Origin: Xylanibacter oryzae DSM 17970 | GTDB lineage: Bacteria; Bacteroidota; Bacteroidia; Bacteroidales; Bacteroidaceae | DNA: 64,000 nt | Assembly: GCF_000585355.1 (NCBI RefSeq) | Contig: NZ_KK073873.1 | Coordinates: forward strand, 186,001-250,000 | Direction: 5' to 3' | Part shown: piece after piece, positions 37,398 through 47,730 of the stretch | How positions within the stretch are numbered: position 1 is the stretch's first letter | Layout: the number at the start of each line of letters is the position of its first letter | Notes under the pieces: model-generated | Databases searched by the model: none | The model's input: only the letters and a program-made list of their open reading frames with translations | What the model was told of the DNA's origin: nothing | Translations under genes and position numbers: made by a program

Positions 37398-39032
37398 ATG
37401 AAAAAAAATAAAATCAATATATTTTATCTTCTTGTGTTATCGACTATCGCATTTATGCAATTGTCCTTAATCTCATGCAGTGAAGATAATAAAGAAGGTT
37501 ATGGGACGCCAGAAATTACTGGTGTTAGAGTTCCTGACCCTGTTTATGCTGACAGCTTATTTACAAAATCCAGTACAGGTCAACTTATAGCGATTACAGG
37601 TACAAATCTAAGTAATGTACTCAAAATATATATTAATGATCAGCAAGTCTCGTTTAACTCTACTATGAATACAGACCATAGTGTTATGTGCACAATACCA
37701 AAAGAGGAAAATGGCTTTAAACTTACAGCTTTTGACAGTACATTAAAAGATGAAATAAGATTGGAGACAAGTCATGGTACGGCTACTTTTGCATTCAAAA
37801 TTTTAGCACCAAATCCTTCTATTGGTCGCATACAGGGATTATATCCACGTGATGCGGGTGATTCACTTTACGTATATGGTAAGAATCTTATTGACATAGA
37901 AAAAATATATTTTACTGATATCCCTGCTGCTAAGCTTGATACAACTAAATGGAAAGATATAACTGGTAGTATTGTTGATGTTACAAAGTATTCAAGTCTT
38001 GTTAAAGATCATTACCTTGATCCCCAAACAAATTCTTATGTTACTTCATCTGAATTAGGATTAGTATTGCCTGATATACCTTACGAATCAGGTACATTAG
38101 TAGTGAAAACAGCAACGGGATATTCATATATTGCTTATTCTAAGAAGCCTGGAATACCGAAAATAAAATCAGTAAGTAGTGAATATCCTGAAATAGGTGA
38201 AACGGTAACAATTAAAGGTTCTGAATTTGTTCAGGTTGGAAGTATTACTTATGGCGATGTAACTTTGACGAGTAAAGATTTAAAAGTAGCTAGTTCGGAA
38301 GATGAGTTATCGTTCGTATTTAATAAAAAACCAGCAACAGGTAGTGGAACTACATTGACTATAACAACACCAGGTGGACAGGTAAATTATGAAAATTTCT
38401 TCAACCCTGCTTCTGTTCTTATTAATTTTGATGGAAATGCTACAGATAATGGGTGGGGACCTAATGCCATTTATGAGTCAGCTACAAGTGGTGCAGCTCC
38501 TTATTCAAGTGATGGATCTTATGCTCGTATTAATGTCATGGACAATGGCTCAAATTGGTGGGGTACTATGATATATTTCCGTAAAGACTGGAGTGGACCA
38601 TTTCCTCTTCCTGGTTATGATGTTATTCCTTCAAATGCATCAGCAGACGATATATATCTTGCTATGGAAGTCTATGACAATAACTCTGCTTATAACACTG
38701 CTGGTTATACAGGATATTTGAGATATCTGATACAAACTGTGGGAGATGCAGAAAATTATTATGATAATGGATTTGCCTGGATAAATACAGATCAGGGAAC
38801 TTTCTCCTTTTCACAGCCAGTTATTGGTGATATTGATGGTAATAACGTAAAAGGTAAGTGGTACCGTCATGTTATTAAACTTAGCAATTTTGCATGTTTT
38901 AAAGATAAAACATATAAAGATATTGTTGCTACAGGAATTAATCAGATACGACTTATGGATTATAATCAAGGAACAAAGAAGGGTAATATTGATGTCTGCT
39001 TTGACAATATCCGAATATATTATAAAAAATAA
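37398..39032 (+). CDS. TIG/IPT-domain surface glycan-binding lipoprotein (SusE-position)
   Basis: 544 residues. Lipobox L-I-S-C followed by S-E-D-N-K-E-G, an acidic stretch that fits the Bacteroidetes surface-export signal. Two or three Ig-like TIG folds (about 40-350; Q-L-I-A-I-T-G-T-N-L and E-T-V-T-I-K-G-S-E-F), then a C-terminal beta-sandwich (about 350-544) rich in Trp and Tyr (W-G-P-N-A-I-Y, S-N-W-W-G-T-M-I-Y-F). The arrangement matches SGBP-B proteins of xyloglucan loci, where the last domain binds the polysaccharide. The gene follows susD by 19 bp and precedes the GH5 gene by 6 bp. Confidence 0.88.
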   Translation: MKKNKINIFYLLVLSTIAFMQLSLISCSEDNKEGYGTPEITGVRVPDPVYADSLFTKSSTGQLIAITGTNLSNVLKIYINDQQVSFNSTMNTDHSVMCTIPKEENGFKLTAFDSTLKDEIRLETSHGTATFAFKILAPNPSIGRIQGLYPRDAGDSLYVYGKNLIDIEKIYFTDIPAAKLDTTKWKDITGSIVDVTKYSSLVKDHYLDPQTNSYVTSSELGLVLPDIPYESGTLVVKTATGYSYIAYSKKPGIPKIKSVSSEYPEIGETVTIKGSEFVQVGSITYGDVTLTSKDLKVASSEDELSFVFNKKPATGSGTTLTITTPGGQVNYENFFNPASVLINFDGNATDNGWGPNAIYESATSGAAPYSSDGSYARINVMDNGSNWWGTMIYFRKDWSGPFPLPGYDVIPSNASADDIYLAMEVYDNNSAYNTAGYTGYLRYLIQTVGDAENYYDNGFAWINTDQGTFSFSQPVIGDIDGNNVKGKWYRHVIKLSNFACFKDKTYKDIVATGINQIRLMDYNQGTKKGNIDVCFDNIRIYYKK

Positions 39033-39038
39033 TGAATT

Positions 39039-40487
39039 ATGAAAATTAGGAGTGTTTTTTCAATTATTCTAATATTGCTTGAAGCTATGACCATTCAGAG
39101 TTGTAGCACTAGCAATGATACTGTTACTGCATCTGAACTTGACGTTTACAAGGATAGTGTATCTATAAATACCCTTGATTTCCCAATATCATCAGGATCT
39201 GCAGTTGTAGGAATAAAATGCGACGCAGATTGGAATGCAGAGGTTCTTGATACATCATGGGTTAATATATCTAACCATGCCGGTTATGGATATGCAGACA
39301 AATGGTCTTATATAAAAGTAGCAGTATCTCGAAATGCAACAACAAAACGTTCAACTCAACTGATAATTAGTTCAGGTAATTTATCTAAAGTCGTAAAAAT
39401 AAACCAAAATGGAGCAACTATGGATTCAGGAGATCCTTTTGAAAGTGCATACTCGCTTGTAAGTAACATCAAACTTGGTTATAATTTAGGTAATACACTT
39501 GATGCAAATCCTGATATTAACCAGTCATGGTTTAATCCAAAAACGGTGTACGATTGGGAAACATCATGGGGACAGCCAATAACAACACAGGCAATGATCG
39601 ATGCGATAACAACTAAAGGATTTAATATTATTCGTGTTCCTGTAACATGGTATCCACATATTGATACAGATGGCAATGTAGATGAGGCTTGGATGAACCG
39701 CGTTGAAGATGTTGTAAAGTATGTCTTAAAATCAGGTGCATATTGTATATTGAATGTTCAACATGATTGCGGAGCAAAGGATGCGAGTCGTAAAGATGAC
39801 GCAGGGTGGCTCGTGTGTGATGCCAACAGATATAGTGCTATAAGTACAAGGTTAAAATCACTTTGGAAACAGATTGCAACTCGTTTTAAAGATTATGATG
39901 AAAAACTGATTTTCGAGGCCTTTAATGAAATCCTTGATTCGAAATACGAGTGGGGTGATCCTACAGATGCAAATGCTTGCATGATAGTGAATAAGCTAGA
40001 GCAGGATTTTGTTGATGCAGTAAGAGCTACAGGTAGTAAAAATGAATATAGAAATCTTGTTTGTAATCCATATGGTGCGGGTAGTACTATTCCTAAATTG
40101 AAAGGTTTTGCTGTTCCAAACGATAAGCATCCTAATCATATAGTAGCTTCTATTCATTCTTATGATCCTTATAACTTCTGCAATGATGCAGGCACAAATA
40201 ATATTTCAGTATTTGATTCATCCTGTGAAAAAGAAGTCTCAGATGTTATAACACGTACCTCTAATCGTTTTGATGATCTTGGCATTCCATTCTTTTTTGG
40301 AGAGTTCGGAGCAATAGACGAAAAAAAGAGCATGAGTGAACGTATTAAATACGCAAAATATGCGATTACTCAGATGCGCGCAAAAGATACAACAGGCCTT
40401 TGGTGGATGGGACTTTATGATCGTAATAAGAATACTTGGTATGAGAGTGAAATAGTAGATGCTCTTCTAGGGGTATCAAGTAAGTAG
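39039..40487 (+). CDS. BACON-GH5 endo-glucanase lipoprotein (predicted endo-xyloglucanase)
   Basis: 482 residues. Lipobox I-Q-S-C (Cys near residue 22), an N-terminal BACON domain (about 40-130; C-D-A-D-W-N-A-E and the closing V-K-I-N-Q-N-G), then a GH5 barrel, probably subfamily 4. Acid/base Glu297 in F-N-E-I, nucleophile Glu422 in F-G-E-F-G-A; W-K-Q-I-A and H-S-Y-D-P-Y motifs are present. The BACON-GH5_4 architecture equals that of the characterised Bacteroides ovatus BoGH5A, which starts xyloglucan breakdown at the cell surface. Specificity for xyloglucan over mixed-linkage glucan is inference. Last gene before a terminator. Confidence 0.93.
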   Translation: MKIRSVFSIILILLEAMTIQSCSTSNDTVTASELDVYKDSVSINTLDFPISSGSAVVGIKCDADWNAEVLDTSWVNISNHAGYGYADKWSYIKVAVSRNATTKRSTQLIISSGNLSKVVKINQNGATMDSGDPFESAYSLVSNIKLGYNLGNTLDANPDINQSWFNPKTVYDWETSWGQPITTQAMIDAITTKGFNIIRVPVTWYPHIDTDGNVDEAWMNRVEDVVKYVLKSGAYCILNVQHDCGAKDASRKDDAGWLVCDANRYSAISTRLKSLWKQIATRFKDYDEKLIFEAFNEILDSKYEWGDPTDANACMIVNKLEQDFVDAVRATGSKNEYRNLVCNPYGAGSTIPKLKGFAVPNDKHPNHIVASIHSYDPYNFCNDAGTNNISVFDSSCEKEVSDVITRTSNRFDDLGIPFFFGEFGAIDEKKSMSERIKYAKYAITQMRAKDTTGLWWMGLYDRNKNTWYESEIVDALLGVSSK

Positions 40488-40512
40488 TGATAATGATTGT
40501 TTGATATGTGAT

Positions 40513-40546
40513 AAAAGAGCTGCCATATAAAAAGGCGGCTCTTTTT
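40513..40546 (+). terminator. Intrinsic terminator after the GH5 gene
   Basis: AAAAGAGCTGCC and GGCGGCTCTTTT arms (one G-T pair), 9-nt loop, T run. Confidence 0.85.
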
Positions 40547-40612
40547 GGATTGAATATTTATAAAAAAACGACATGTTTTTTCCTTAAATCACACTTTTGT
40601 ACTATATTTGCA

Positions 40613-40620
40613 AATGTTAT
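40613..40620 (+). promoter_or_regulatory. -7 box of the HTCS gene
   Basis: TATATTTG, 16 bp before the ATG at 40637, implying a very short leader. The in-frame start at 40508 is upstream of both this box and the terminator and is therefore rejected. Confidence 0.65.
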
Positions 40621-40636
40621 TCCTACAAATAGATAT

Positions 40637-43600
40637 ATGAGAAAACAAATATATATATTGACAATAATATTTATTATAGTCTTTGGATGTGATGCGAATG
40701 CAAATATCGGAGATATTAAATTCAGGAGACTTGATACTACTGATGGCTTGTCAAATAGTCAAGTAAATTATGTATTTAAAGATTCTCATGGCTTTATGTG
40801 GTTTGCTACAGCTTCAGGATTGGACCGTTATGATGGTTTTAGATTTAAAACGTTTTATTCTCAGCATAAAAATCTAAAATCAATATTAGATAATAATGTT
40901 GATAATATTTGTGAGGATGCTGAAGGTTATTTGTGGATACATACATCACGGGGCTATTGCGTATTTAATCCAAGAACTGAAACTTTTGAGAGAGATATGA
41001 ATGTTTGGCTTAAAAAGTATAATATTCATGGCAATATTAATAACGTATATATAGACAAGTTTAAAAATATATGGATCATAATATATGGCCAGGGCTGTTA
41101 TTTCATATCAAAAAGAGATCAATCTGTATTTTTGTTCAAATATGGTAAGAATGGAGCAAAAACGATACCAGAGGGGAATATTAATTCTATCACAGAATTT
41201 AGAAATAGCGTGTTGATGAGTTATAATGATGGTAAATTTATAAGTCTGAATGGACATGAACATAGAAGGCAGTGGACTGATACATATATAAGCAAAAAAG
41301 TTGGTATAACCCAGGGATATAATATTTTTACTGATCGAGACTGTAATTATTATATATGTACTAATGGGAATTTTTATGTTTATATGCAGAAAACCCGCAA
41401 ATGGTACAGCTCCTTGTCTGATATGTTAAGGAATTTTGATATTATTCCTCCATCTGAAAATATTTTGGTAAAGAATGTAAAGCAGGATAAATATGGTAAT
41501 TTATGGATTGCAACTGATCATAAAGGAGTAATAGTTGTTAATCTTAAACGTCGATATTTGAAGTCATATTATTATGATAAGGATAATATAAATAGTATTC
41601 CGGACAATACCCAACAGTCTATATTCATAGATAACAATTATACTGTGTGGATTGGAACATATAAAAACGGTGTAGCATATTATTCAGATTACATAAAGAA
41701 GTTCCAGCTACTTGCACTGGGAGATATAACATCAATGTCTCAAGATAAGAGTGGACTTATCTGGTGTGGAAGTAATGATAATGGCATATTGTCTTATAAT
41801 CCGATCACAAATGAGACAAAACACTATGGACGGAAAGAAAATAAGTTGCAGTCGGATATTATAGTATGTTGCAAGGCAACAAGCGATGGTTCTATTTGGT
41901 TCGGCAGCTATAATGGAGGTCTAACGCGTTATAAAAATGGTGAATTTACTCCATATAGGTATACCGGTAAAACAAATGGACTGGCTAACAAAAGTGTTTG
42001 GTCATTAGAGGAAGACAGCCAAGGAAATATATGGATAGGTACTTTAGGTTCAGGACTTCAATGTCTTAATCCTAAAACAGGAACGTTTACAACTTATAAT
42101 AGTCATAATTCAGGTTTAGCTTCTGATTATTTGTCATCACTCTCGATTGGTAAAAACCATGATATTGTTATAGGTCATTCTGTTAATTTTTCAATAATGG
42201 ATCTTAATACTCATAAGATAAAAAATTATTCTTCAACGAGAGGTAATGAGGAGTTCTCAAGTGGGTTTGTAAACCAGATATTTGTTGACAGTCGTGGCTT
42301 GATATGGAATGGTACATCATCTGGTATGAATGTTTACGATCTTCGTACAGACCAACTTACTATTTTGGATAGAACCTCAGGATTAAGCGGATCAGAAATA
42401 TGTTCAGTAACGGAAGACGTAAATCACAATATTTGGTTATCAACAGATAAGGGCGTTTCTAATATTAAAGTATACAGAAATGAAGGTAAATGGGATTTTA
42501 CTGTGTATAGTTTTAATGAAATAGATGGATTACAGAATAGACAATTTAATCAGCGTTCTATATTGCAGGCAAAAAATGGAGATATTTATATTGGTGGTCA
42601 GGATGGAGTGAATGTTGTATCACCCAATATTCTGCACCTGGGTAAAACTCCTAGTAGGGCTGTCTTCAGCGGATTAGTAGTCTTTGATCATCTAATCAAT
42701 GTAAATGAAAAGTTCAATGGTCATGTCATTCTAAAAGAAGCGTTGAATGAAAGTAAAAAACTTGTATTAAACTACGATGACAAAGCATTTACAATACAAA
42801 TGGCATCAAATAATTGCACCTTACCGGAAAATACAAGATTCCTTTATAAATTAGAAGGTTTCAATGATAAATGGATGCAAACTGTTCCATCTCAGGCTGG
42901 TATTTCATTCACAAATCTTTCGCCAGGTGTTTATAAGTTGCTTGTAAAGGTTGTTAATGGTGATGGATATGTCAATAAAGAAGTAAGTTCTCTAGATATA
43001 ACCATAAGGTCTCCTTTTTACAGTACGATATGGGCTTATATGCTTTATGCAATATTAATAGCTATAATACTATGGTATATAAGACGGTTTAGAATGCGTA
43101 GACAAGAGGCTGAAGATAAAATACGCCAAGTCCGTATTGAGTCTGAAAAAAAACATGAAATAGATGATATGAAACTTCGTTTCTTTACAAATGTAAGTCA
43201 TGAACTACGGACACCTCTAACGTTAATTATCTCACCTATAATATCAATGATAAAGGATGAAACAGACGATGATAAACGAAGAAAATTGATGATGATTCAT
43301 CGAAATTCAGAGAGATTGCTTACATTAGTTAACCAATTGCTTGATTTCAGACGTGCTGATATGAACAAACTGCAACTTAATTTACTAACTGGCGATATAA
43401 TAAATTTCTTAAGCAATATTTGCAACTCCTTTTTGTTGCTGGCAGAGAAAAAGATACATTTTTCATTCAAGTCTTCCATACCATCTCTAAGGATGTCTTT
43501 TGATGACGATAAGATAAGTAAGATAATGAATAATTTATTGTCTAATGCTTTCAAATTTACTCCTGAAGGTGGTTCTGTTTCAGTGACTGTTAATATAAAA

Positions 43601-44731
43601 ACTCTTTCTGATACTCAAAAAGAGCAGGCTGGTATTCTTGTAATAAAGATTATGGATACAGGCATTGGCGTTAGTGATAATGATAAACAGCATATCTTCG
43701 ACAGATTCTATCAAGTAGATGGTAACCATGAGAATTCTTTCGGTGGTAGTGGGGTAGGCTTGAATCTTGTAAAAGACTTTGTTGAAATGCATGGTGGTAG
43801 TGTGCATGTAGAAGATAATCCTGGTGGAGGTTGTTTGTTCTTTGTCGAGATTCCTATAAGGCATGATTCTTCACTCAAAGAGATTATCAATGATACTCCT
43901 TTAATATCTATTAAGAACAAGCTTGATGATAATGATATAAATAAGGCAAAAGAGGAAGTTTCGCAAGTAAATAAAGAATATGAAGTACTTATTGCTGATG
44001 ATAGCGATGATTTTTTGGAGTTTATGAACGAAGAATTAAGTCGTTACTATAAAGTGAGACTAGCACGTGATGGTAGAGAAGCGTATGAAATGATTAAAGT
44101 TAAAAAACCGGATATAATTCTTAGTGATGTAATGATGCCAGAGATAAATGGAAATGAATTGTGTAGGATGCTAAAGGCTGATCCTGATACAGAAGGCATA
44201 CCATTTATGATGCTTACAGCTCGCCTTGCAGATGAGCATAAAGTTCAAGGTATGGAGAGTGGAGCTGATGATTATATTACAAAGCCTTTTAATCTTGATC
44301 TATTGAATTTAAGAATAAATAATCTTATTAAATGGCATAATTCTTCTAACCATAATAGGGCGCATCTGCAACCTCATATTAAGGATGTACATATCACATC
44401 TCTTGATGAAAAACTGATACAGAAGGCGACTGATTATGTAGAACAGAATTTATCAGACACAGACCTTACTGTTGAGCAACTTAGCAGTATCTTAAATATG
44501 TCACGTGTGCATTTATACAAAAAAATGCTTTCAATAACAGGAAATACACCTTCTGAATTCATTCGAACTATAAGACTAAGATATGCAGAACGCCTACTCT
44601 GTGAAAGTCAATTGAGTGTAAGTGAAATTTCTTATCAAGTCGGGTTTAACAATCCTCGCTATTTCTCGAAGTACTTTAAAGAAATGTATGGTGATATGCC
44701 TTCTCATTATAAGGAGAAAAATGGTAAATAA
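40637..44731 (+). CDS. Hybrid two-component system regulator (HTCS)
   Basis: 1364 residues. Signal peptide or anchor (about 1-22), two seven-bladed Reg_prop propellers in the periplasm (about 25-700), and a Y_Y_Y Ig-like domain (about 715-785). Then a membrane helix (about 797-818), HisKA with His855 in F-F-T-N-V-S-H-E-L-R-T-P, and HATPase with N-N-L-L-S-N-A-F-K-F-T and G-S-G-V-G-L-N-L-V. The receiver has Asp1164 in L-S-D-V-M-M-P, and a C-terminal AraC HTH spans about 1262-1364. All key residues are intact. HTCS proteins bind a signature oligosaccharide directly and switch on their own locus. Sits between the two enzyme blocks of the predicted xyloglucan locus. Confidence 0.96.
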   Translation: MRKQIYILTIIFIIVFGCDANANIGDIKFRRLDTTDGLSNSQVNYVFKDSHGFMWFATASGLDRYDGFRFKTFYSQHKNLKSILDNNVDNICEDAEGYLWIHTSRGYCVFNPRTETFERDMNVWLKKYNIHGNINNVYIDKFKNIWIIIYGQGCYFISKRDQSVFLFKYGKNGAKTIPEGNINSITEFRNSVLMSYNDGKFISLNGHEHRRQWTDTYISKKVGITQGYNIFTDRDCNYYICTNGNFYVYMQKTRKWYSSLSDMLRNFDIIPPSENILVKNVKQDKYGNLWIATDHKGVIVVNLKRRYLKSYYYDKDNINSIPDNTQQSIFIDNNYTVWIGTYKNGVAYYSDYIKKFQLLALGDITSMSQDKSGLIWCGSNDNGILSYNPITNETKHYGRKENKLQSDIIVCCKATSDGSIWFGSYNGGLTRYKNGEFTPYRYTGKTNGLANKSVWSLEEDSQGNIWIGTLGSGLQCLNPKTGTFTTYNSHNSGLASDYLSSLSIGKNHDIVIGHSVNFSIMDLNTHKIKNYSSTRGNEEFSSGFVNQIFVDSRGLIWNGTSSGMNVYDLRTDQLTILDRTSGLSGSEICSVTEDVNHNIWLSTDKGVSNIKVYRNEGKWDFTVYSFNEIDGLQNRQFNQRSILQAKNGDIYIGGQDGVNVVSPNILHLGKTPSRAVFSGLVVFDHLINVNEKFNGHVILKEALNESKKLVLNYDDKAFTIQMASNNCTLPENTRFLYKLEGFNDKWMQTVPSQAGISFTNLSPGVYKLLVKVVNGDGYVNKEVSSLDITIRSPFYSTIWAYMLYAILIAIILWYIRRFRMRRQEAEDKIRQVRIESEKKHEIDDMKLRFFTNVSHELRTPLTLIISPIISMIKDETDDDKRRKLMMIHRNSERLLTLVNQLLDFRRADMNKLQLNLLTGDIINFLSNICNSFLLLAEKKIHFSFKSSIPSLRMSFDDDKISKIMNNLLSNAFKFTPEGGSVSVTVNIKTLSDTQKEQAGILVIKIMDTGIGVSDNDKQHIFDRFYQVDGNHENSFGGSGVGLNLVKDFVEMHGGSVHVEDNPGGGCLFFVEIPIRHDSSLKEIINDTPLISIKNKLDDNDINKAKEEVSQVNKEYEVLIADDSDDFLEFMNEELSRYYKVRLARDGREAYEMIKVKKPDIILSDVMMPEINGNELCRMLKADPDTEGIPFMMLTARLADEHKVQGMESGADDYITKPFNLDLLNLRINNLIKWHNSSNHNRAHLQPHIKDVHITSLDEKLIQKATDYVEQNLSDTDLTVEQLSSILNMSRVHLYKKMLSITGNTPSEFIRTIRLRYAERLLCESQLSVSEISYQVGFNNPRYFSKYFKEMYGDMPSHYKEKNGK

Positions 44732-44797
44732 CATAATATATAACAAATAATACACATCTTAGTAACATTTTATATTATTATATTTGGATAGAAATAG

Positions 44798-44805
44798 TAT
44801 CTTTG
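44798..44805 (+). promoter_or_regulatory. -7 box of the GH31-GH2-GH3 operon
   Basis: TATCTTTG, 23 bp upstream of the GH31 start; no good -33 partner. Confidence 0.55.
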
Positions 44806-44828
44806 CATTGTGAATAATATAAAATTTT

Positions 44829-47726
44829 ATGAAGAGCGCAAAAATACTAATTTCAACTATTCTGCTTGCTTGTACAACATCGATTGCAACCGCAGCTGAT
44901 TTTATTAAGAATGGTAATGTGGTTACCGTAAATATTAACGTAAATGGAAATGGAGCAAAACTATTACGCTTGCAGGTCGTAAACGACAACATCATACGTG
45001 TAGAGGCTACAGCTGAAAACCAATTTCCAGTTAAAACCAGTCTTATAATAGTTCCACAAACAGCCAAACCGCAGTTCTTTGTTAACGAAGATCGTTCTGT
45101 TATCAAAATAAAGGCTAAAAATGTTGAAGCAGATATAGATAAACTTTCTGGTCGTATAACCTTCTTTGATAGTACAGGTAAATTGCTGCTTAAAGAAGCT
45201 GTTAACGGTAAAACTTTTAAACCGTATACTGTACCACAGTCTAATATCGGTATTGGCACTCTGACAGATAACCAAAAGAAGGGATGGTCATGGAGAGCTC
45301 TTTTTGAGAGTCCTTCTGATGAAGCCTTTTATGGACTTGGACAGCACCAGTCTGAAGAGTTTAATTACAAAGGAAAAAATGAGGAACTTTTTCAATATAA
45401 CACAAAAGTATCTGTACCATTTGTAATGAGTAATAAGAACTACGGTCTTTTGTGGGATAGTTATTCTCTTTGCCGCTGGGGAAATCCTGATGATTATGAG
45501 CAACTCAACCACGCTTTCAGACTATATGACAAAAATGGAAATCCTGGTAATTTGACTGGTATATATACAGCAGCAGATGGCAACCAACTTTTAAGGGGTG
45601 AAGATTCTTTATATTTTGAGAATTCTTCAGTTATTGGAAATCTCCCAAAAGGGTTCCCCTTAAACGGATCTAACGTTGTTTATGAAGGTTATCTAGAAGC
45701 ATCACAAAGTAGTGATTATCATTTCATTCTTTATTACGCAGGATATACAAAAGTCTATATTGGAGGAAAAGAAGTTGTTCCAGAACGTTGGCGTACAGCT
45801 TGGAATCCTAATGCATATAAGTTTGTCTACCATCTTGATAAAGGTGTTAAAACACAAGTCCGAATAGAGTGGCAACCTGATGGTGGGGTTTCTTATTGTG
45901 GATTGCGTGTAGCTAAACCAATGAAAGATGATGAACAGAATATGCTTTCAATATGGAGCGAAATGAATCGTGATATGGATTATTACTTTATTGCAGGTAA
46001 TAACATGGATCAAGTAATAAGTGGCTATCGTACATTGACAGGTAAAGCCCCTGTATATCCAAAGTGGGCTCTCGGATTTTGGCAGAGTCGTGAACGATAT
46101 AAAACATCTGAAGAAGTAGAAAGTACACTCTCTGAATTTCGTAAGCGTCATATACCAATTGACAATATAGTACAAGATTGGAATTATTGGAAGAATGATC
46201 AATGGGGTAGCCATCAGTTTGACGAAACGCGTTATCCCAATCCGGAGGCAATGCTAGATAGTGTGCATGCTATGCATGGAAAATTTATGATTTCGGTATG
46301 GCCTAAATTCTATTGTAATACAGAAAACTATAAAGAACTAGATTGTAATGGGTGGATGTATCACCAAGCTGTAAAGGATTCTATTTATGACTGGCTAGGA
46401 TATATGGGTTCTTTTTATGATGCATATTCTGCAGGAGCCCGTAAAATGTTTTGGAAACAGATGAATGAGAATATGTATAAGAAATACAATTGTGGAATAG
46501 ATTCATGGTGGATGGATGCCAGTGAACCCAATGTTCGTGACTGTACTCCTATTGGATACCGTAAGGCGCTTAGCGGTCCAACGGCTCTTGGTTCCAGTAC
46601 TGAATATTTTAATGCCTATTCTCTTGTAAATGCTGATGCTATATATAACGGACAACGCTCTGTTCAACCTAACAAACGTGTATTCCTTCTTACTCGTAGC
46701 GGATTCGCAGGAGAGCAACGTTATAGTACAGCTACATGGAGTGGAGATATCGGAACACGTTGGGAGGATATGCGCGCTCAGATGACAGCCGGACTCAATT
46801 ATTCTATGTGTGGTCTGCCTTTTTGGGGAATGGACCAAGGTGGATTCTGTGTTGAAAATAGATATGTTGCAGCACAAAAGTTATATGATAAGACAGGGAT
46901 CGAAAATGATGACTTAAAAGAATGGCGTGAGTTGCAGACACGCTGGAATCAATTTGGATGTTTCATACCTCTTTATCGTACACATGGACAATGGCCATTA
47001 CGTGAATTATGGAATATAGCACCTGATGATCATCCTGCATATAAGAGTATTCTTTATTATGACAAACTGCGTTATAATCTTATACCATACCTATATTCAA
47101 TGACAGGTTGGGTTAACATTAAAGACTATACTATGTTACGTGGTTTGGTAATGGATTTCTCTAATGATGCAAATGTCAATAATATAGGCAACCAATGGAT
47201 GTTTGGACCTGCTTTTATGGCCTGTCCGGTAGGATATTATAAAGCCCGTAATCGCAATGTTTACTTTCCTAAACAGTGTGGATGGTATGATTTGTACACA
47301 GGTCGTTATATCAGTGGAGGACAAAATCTAATAGTTGATGCCCCTTATGAACGTATACCTATATTTGTACGTGAAGGTTCTATTATTCCATTTGGTCCTG
47401 ATATGGAATGGAGTGATCAGAAGAAGCCTGAACTTATAAATCTTTATGTATATGAAGGTGCGGATGCTGATTTTCTACTGTATGAAGATGAAGGTGTAAA
47501 TTATAATTACGAGAAAGGAAAGTACTCTACTATAGATATCAAATATATAGAGAGTAATAAGACTCTTACAATAGGTAAACGTAATGGTTCTTTTGATGGA
47601 ATGTTAAACAAACGAAGGTTCAATGTCGTTGTTGTTTCAAAAGATAGGCAAAAATCATTAAACCTTGTAAATCCTGATGGTAAGATGATTAAATATACGG
47701 GGAATAAGATAACTATAAAGCTATAG
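44829..47726 (+). CDS. GH31 alpha-xylosidase with PA14 insertion
   Basis: 965 residues. Signal peptide (about 1-22). N-terminal GH31 beta-sandwich interrupted by a PA14 module (about 250-360; V-Y-E-G-Y-L-E-A-S, Y-T-K-V-Y-I-G-G-K-E-V-V). The TIM barrel has nucleophile Asp563 in W-W-M-D-A-S-E-P-N and acid/base Asp640 in W-S-G-D-I-G, followed by C-terminal beta domains. GH31 plus PA14 is the architecture of BoGH31A, the xyloglucan alpha-xylosidase of B. ovatus. Periplasmic removal of xylose from the non-reducing end of oligosaccharides. GH2 follows after 4 bp. Confidence 0.93.
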   Translation: MKSAKILISTILLACTTSIATAADFIKNGNVVTVNINVNGNGAKLLRLQVVNDNIIRVEATAENQFPVKTSLIIVPQTAKPQFFVNEDRSVIKIKAKNVEADIDKLSGRITFFDSTGKLLLKEAVNGKTFKPYTVPQSNIGIGTLTDNQKKGWSWRALFESPSDEAFYGLGQHQSEEFNYKGKNEELFQYNTKVSVPFVMSNKNYGLLWDSYSLCRWGNPDDYEQLNHAFRLYDKNGNPGNLTGIYTAADGNQLLRGEDSLYFENSSVIGNLPKGFPLNGSNVVYEGYLEASQSSDYHFILYYAGYTKVYIGGKEVVPERWRTAWNPNAYKFVYHLDKGVKTQVRIEWQPDGGVSYCGLRVAKPMKDDEQNMLSIWSEMNRDMDYYFIAGNNMDQVISGYRTLTGKAPVYPKWALGFWQSRERYKTSEEVESTLSEFRKRHIPIDNIVQDWNYWKNDQWGSHQFDETRYPNPEAMLDSVHAMHGKFMISVWPKFYCNTENYKELDCNGWMYHQAVKDSIYDWLGYMGSFYDAYSAGARKMFWKQMNENMYKKYNCGIDSWWMDASEPNVRDCTPIGYRKALSGPTALGSSTEYFNAYSLVNADAIYNGQRSVQPNKRVFLLTRSGFAGEQRYSTATWSGDIGTRWEDMRAQMTAGLNYSMCGLPFWGMDQGGFCVENRYVAAQKLYDKTGIENDDLKEWRELQTRWNQFGCFIPLYRTHGQWPLRELWNIAPDDHPAYKSILYYDKLRYNLIPYLYSMTGWVNIKDYTMLRGLVMDFSNDANVNNIGNQWMFGPAFMACPVGYYKARNRNVYFPKQCGWYDLYTGRYISGGQNLIVDAPYERIPIFVREGSIIPFGPDMEWSDQKKPELINLYVYEGADADFLLYEDEGVNYNYEKGKYSTIDIKYIESNKTLTIGKRNGSFDGMLNKRRFNVVVVSKDRQKSLNLVNPDGKMIKYTGNKITIKL

Positions 47727-47730
47727 GAAA

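Noticed and set aside
40508-40636. Upstream start for the HTCS
   Set aside because: The extension contains an intrinsic terminator and the -7 box; a signal sequence begins at 40637.
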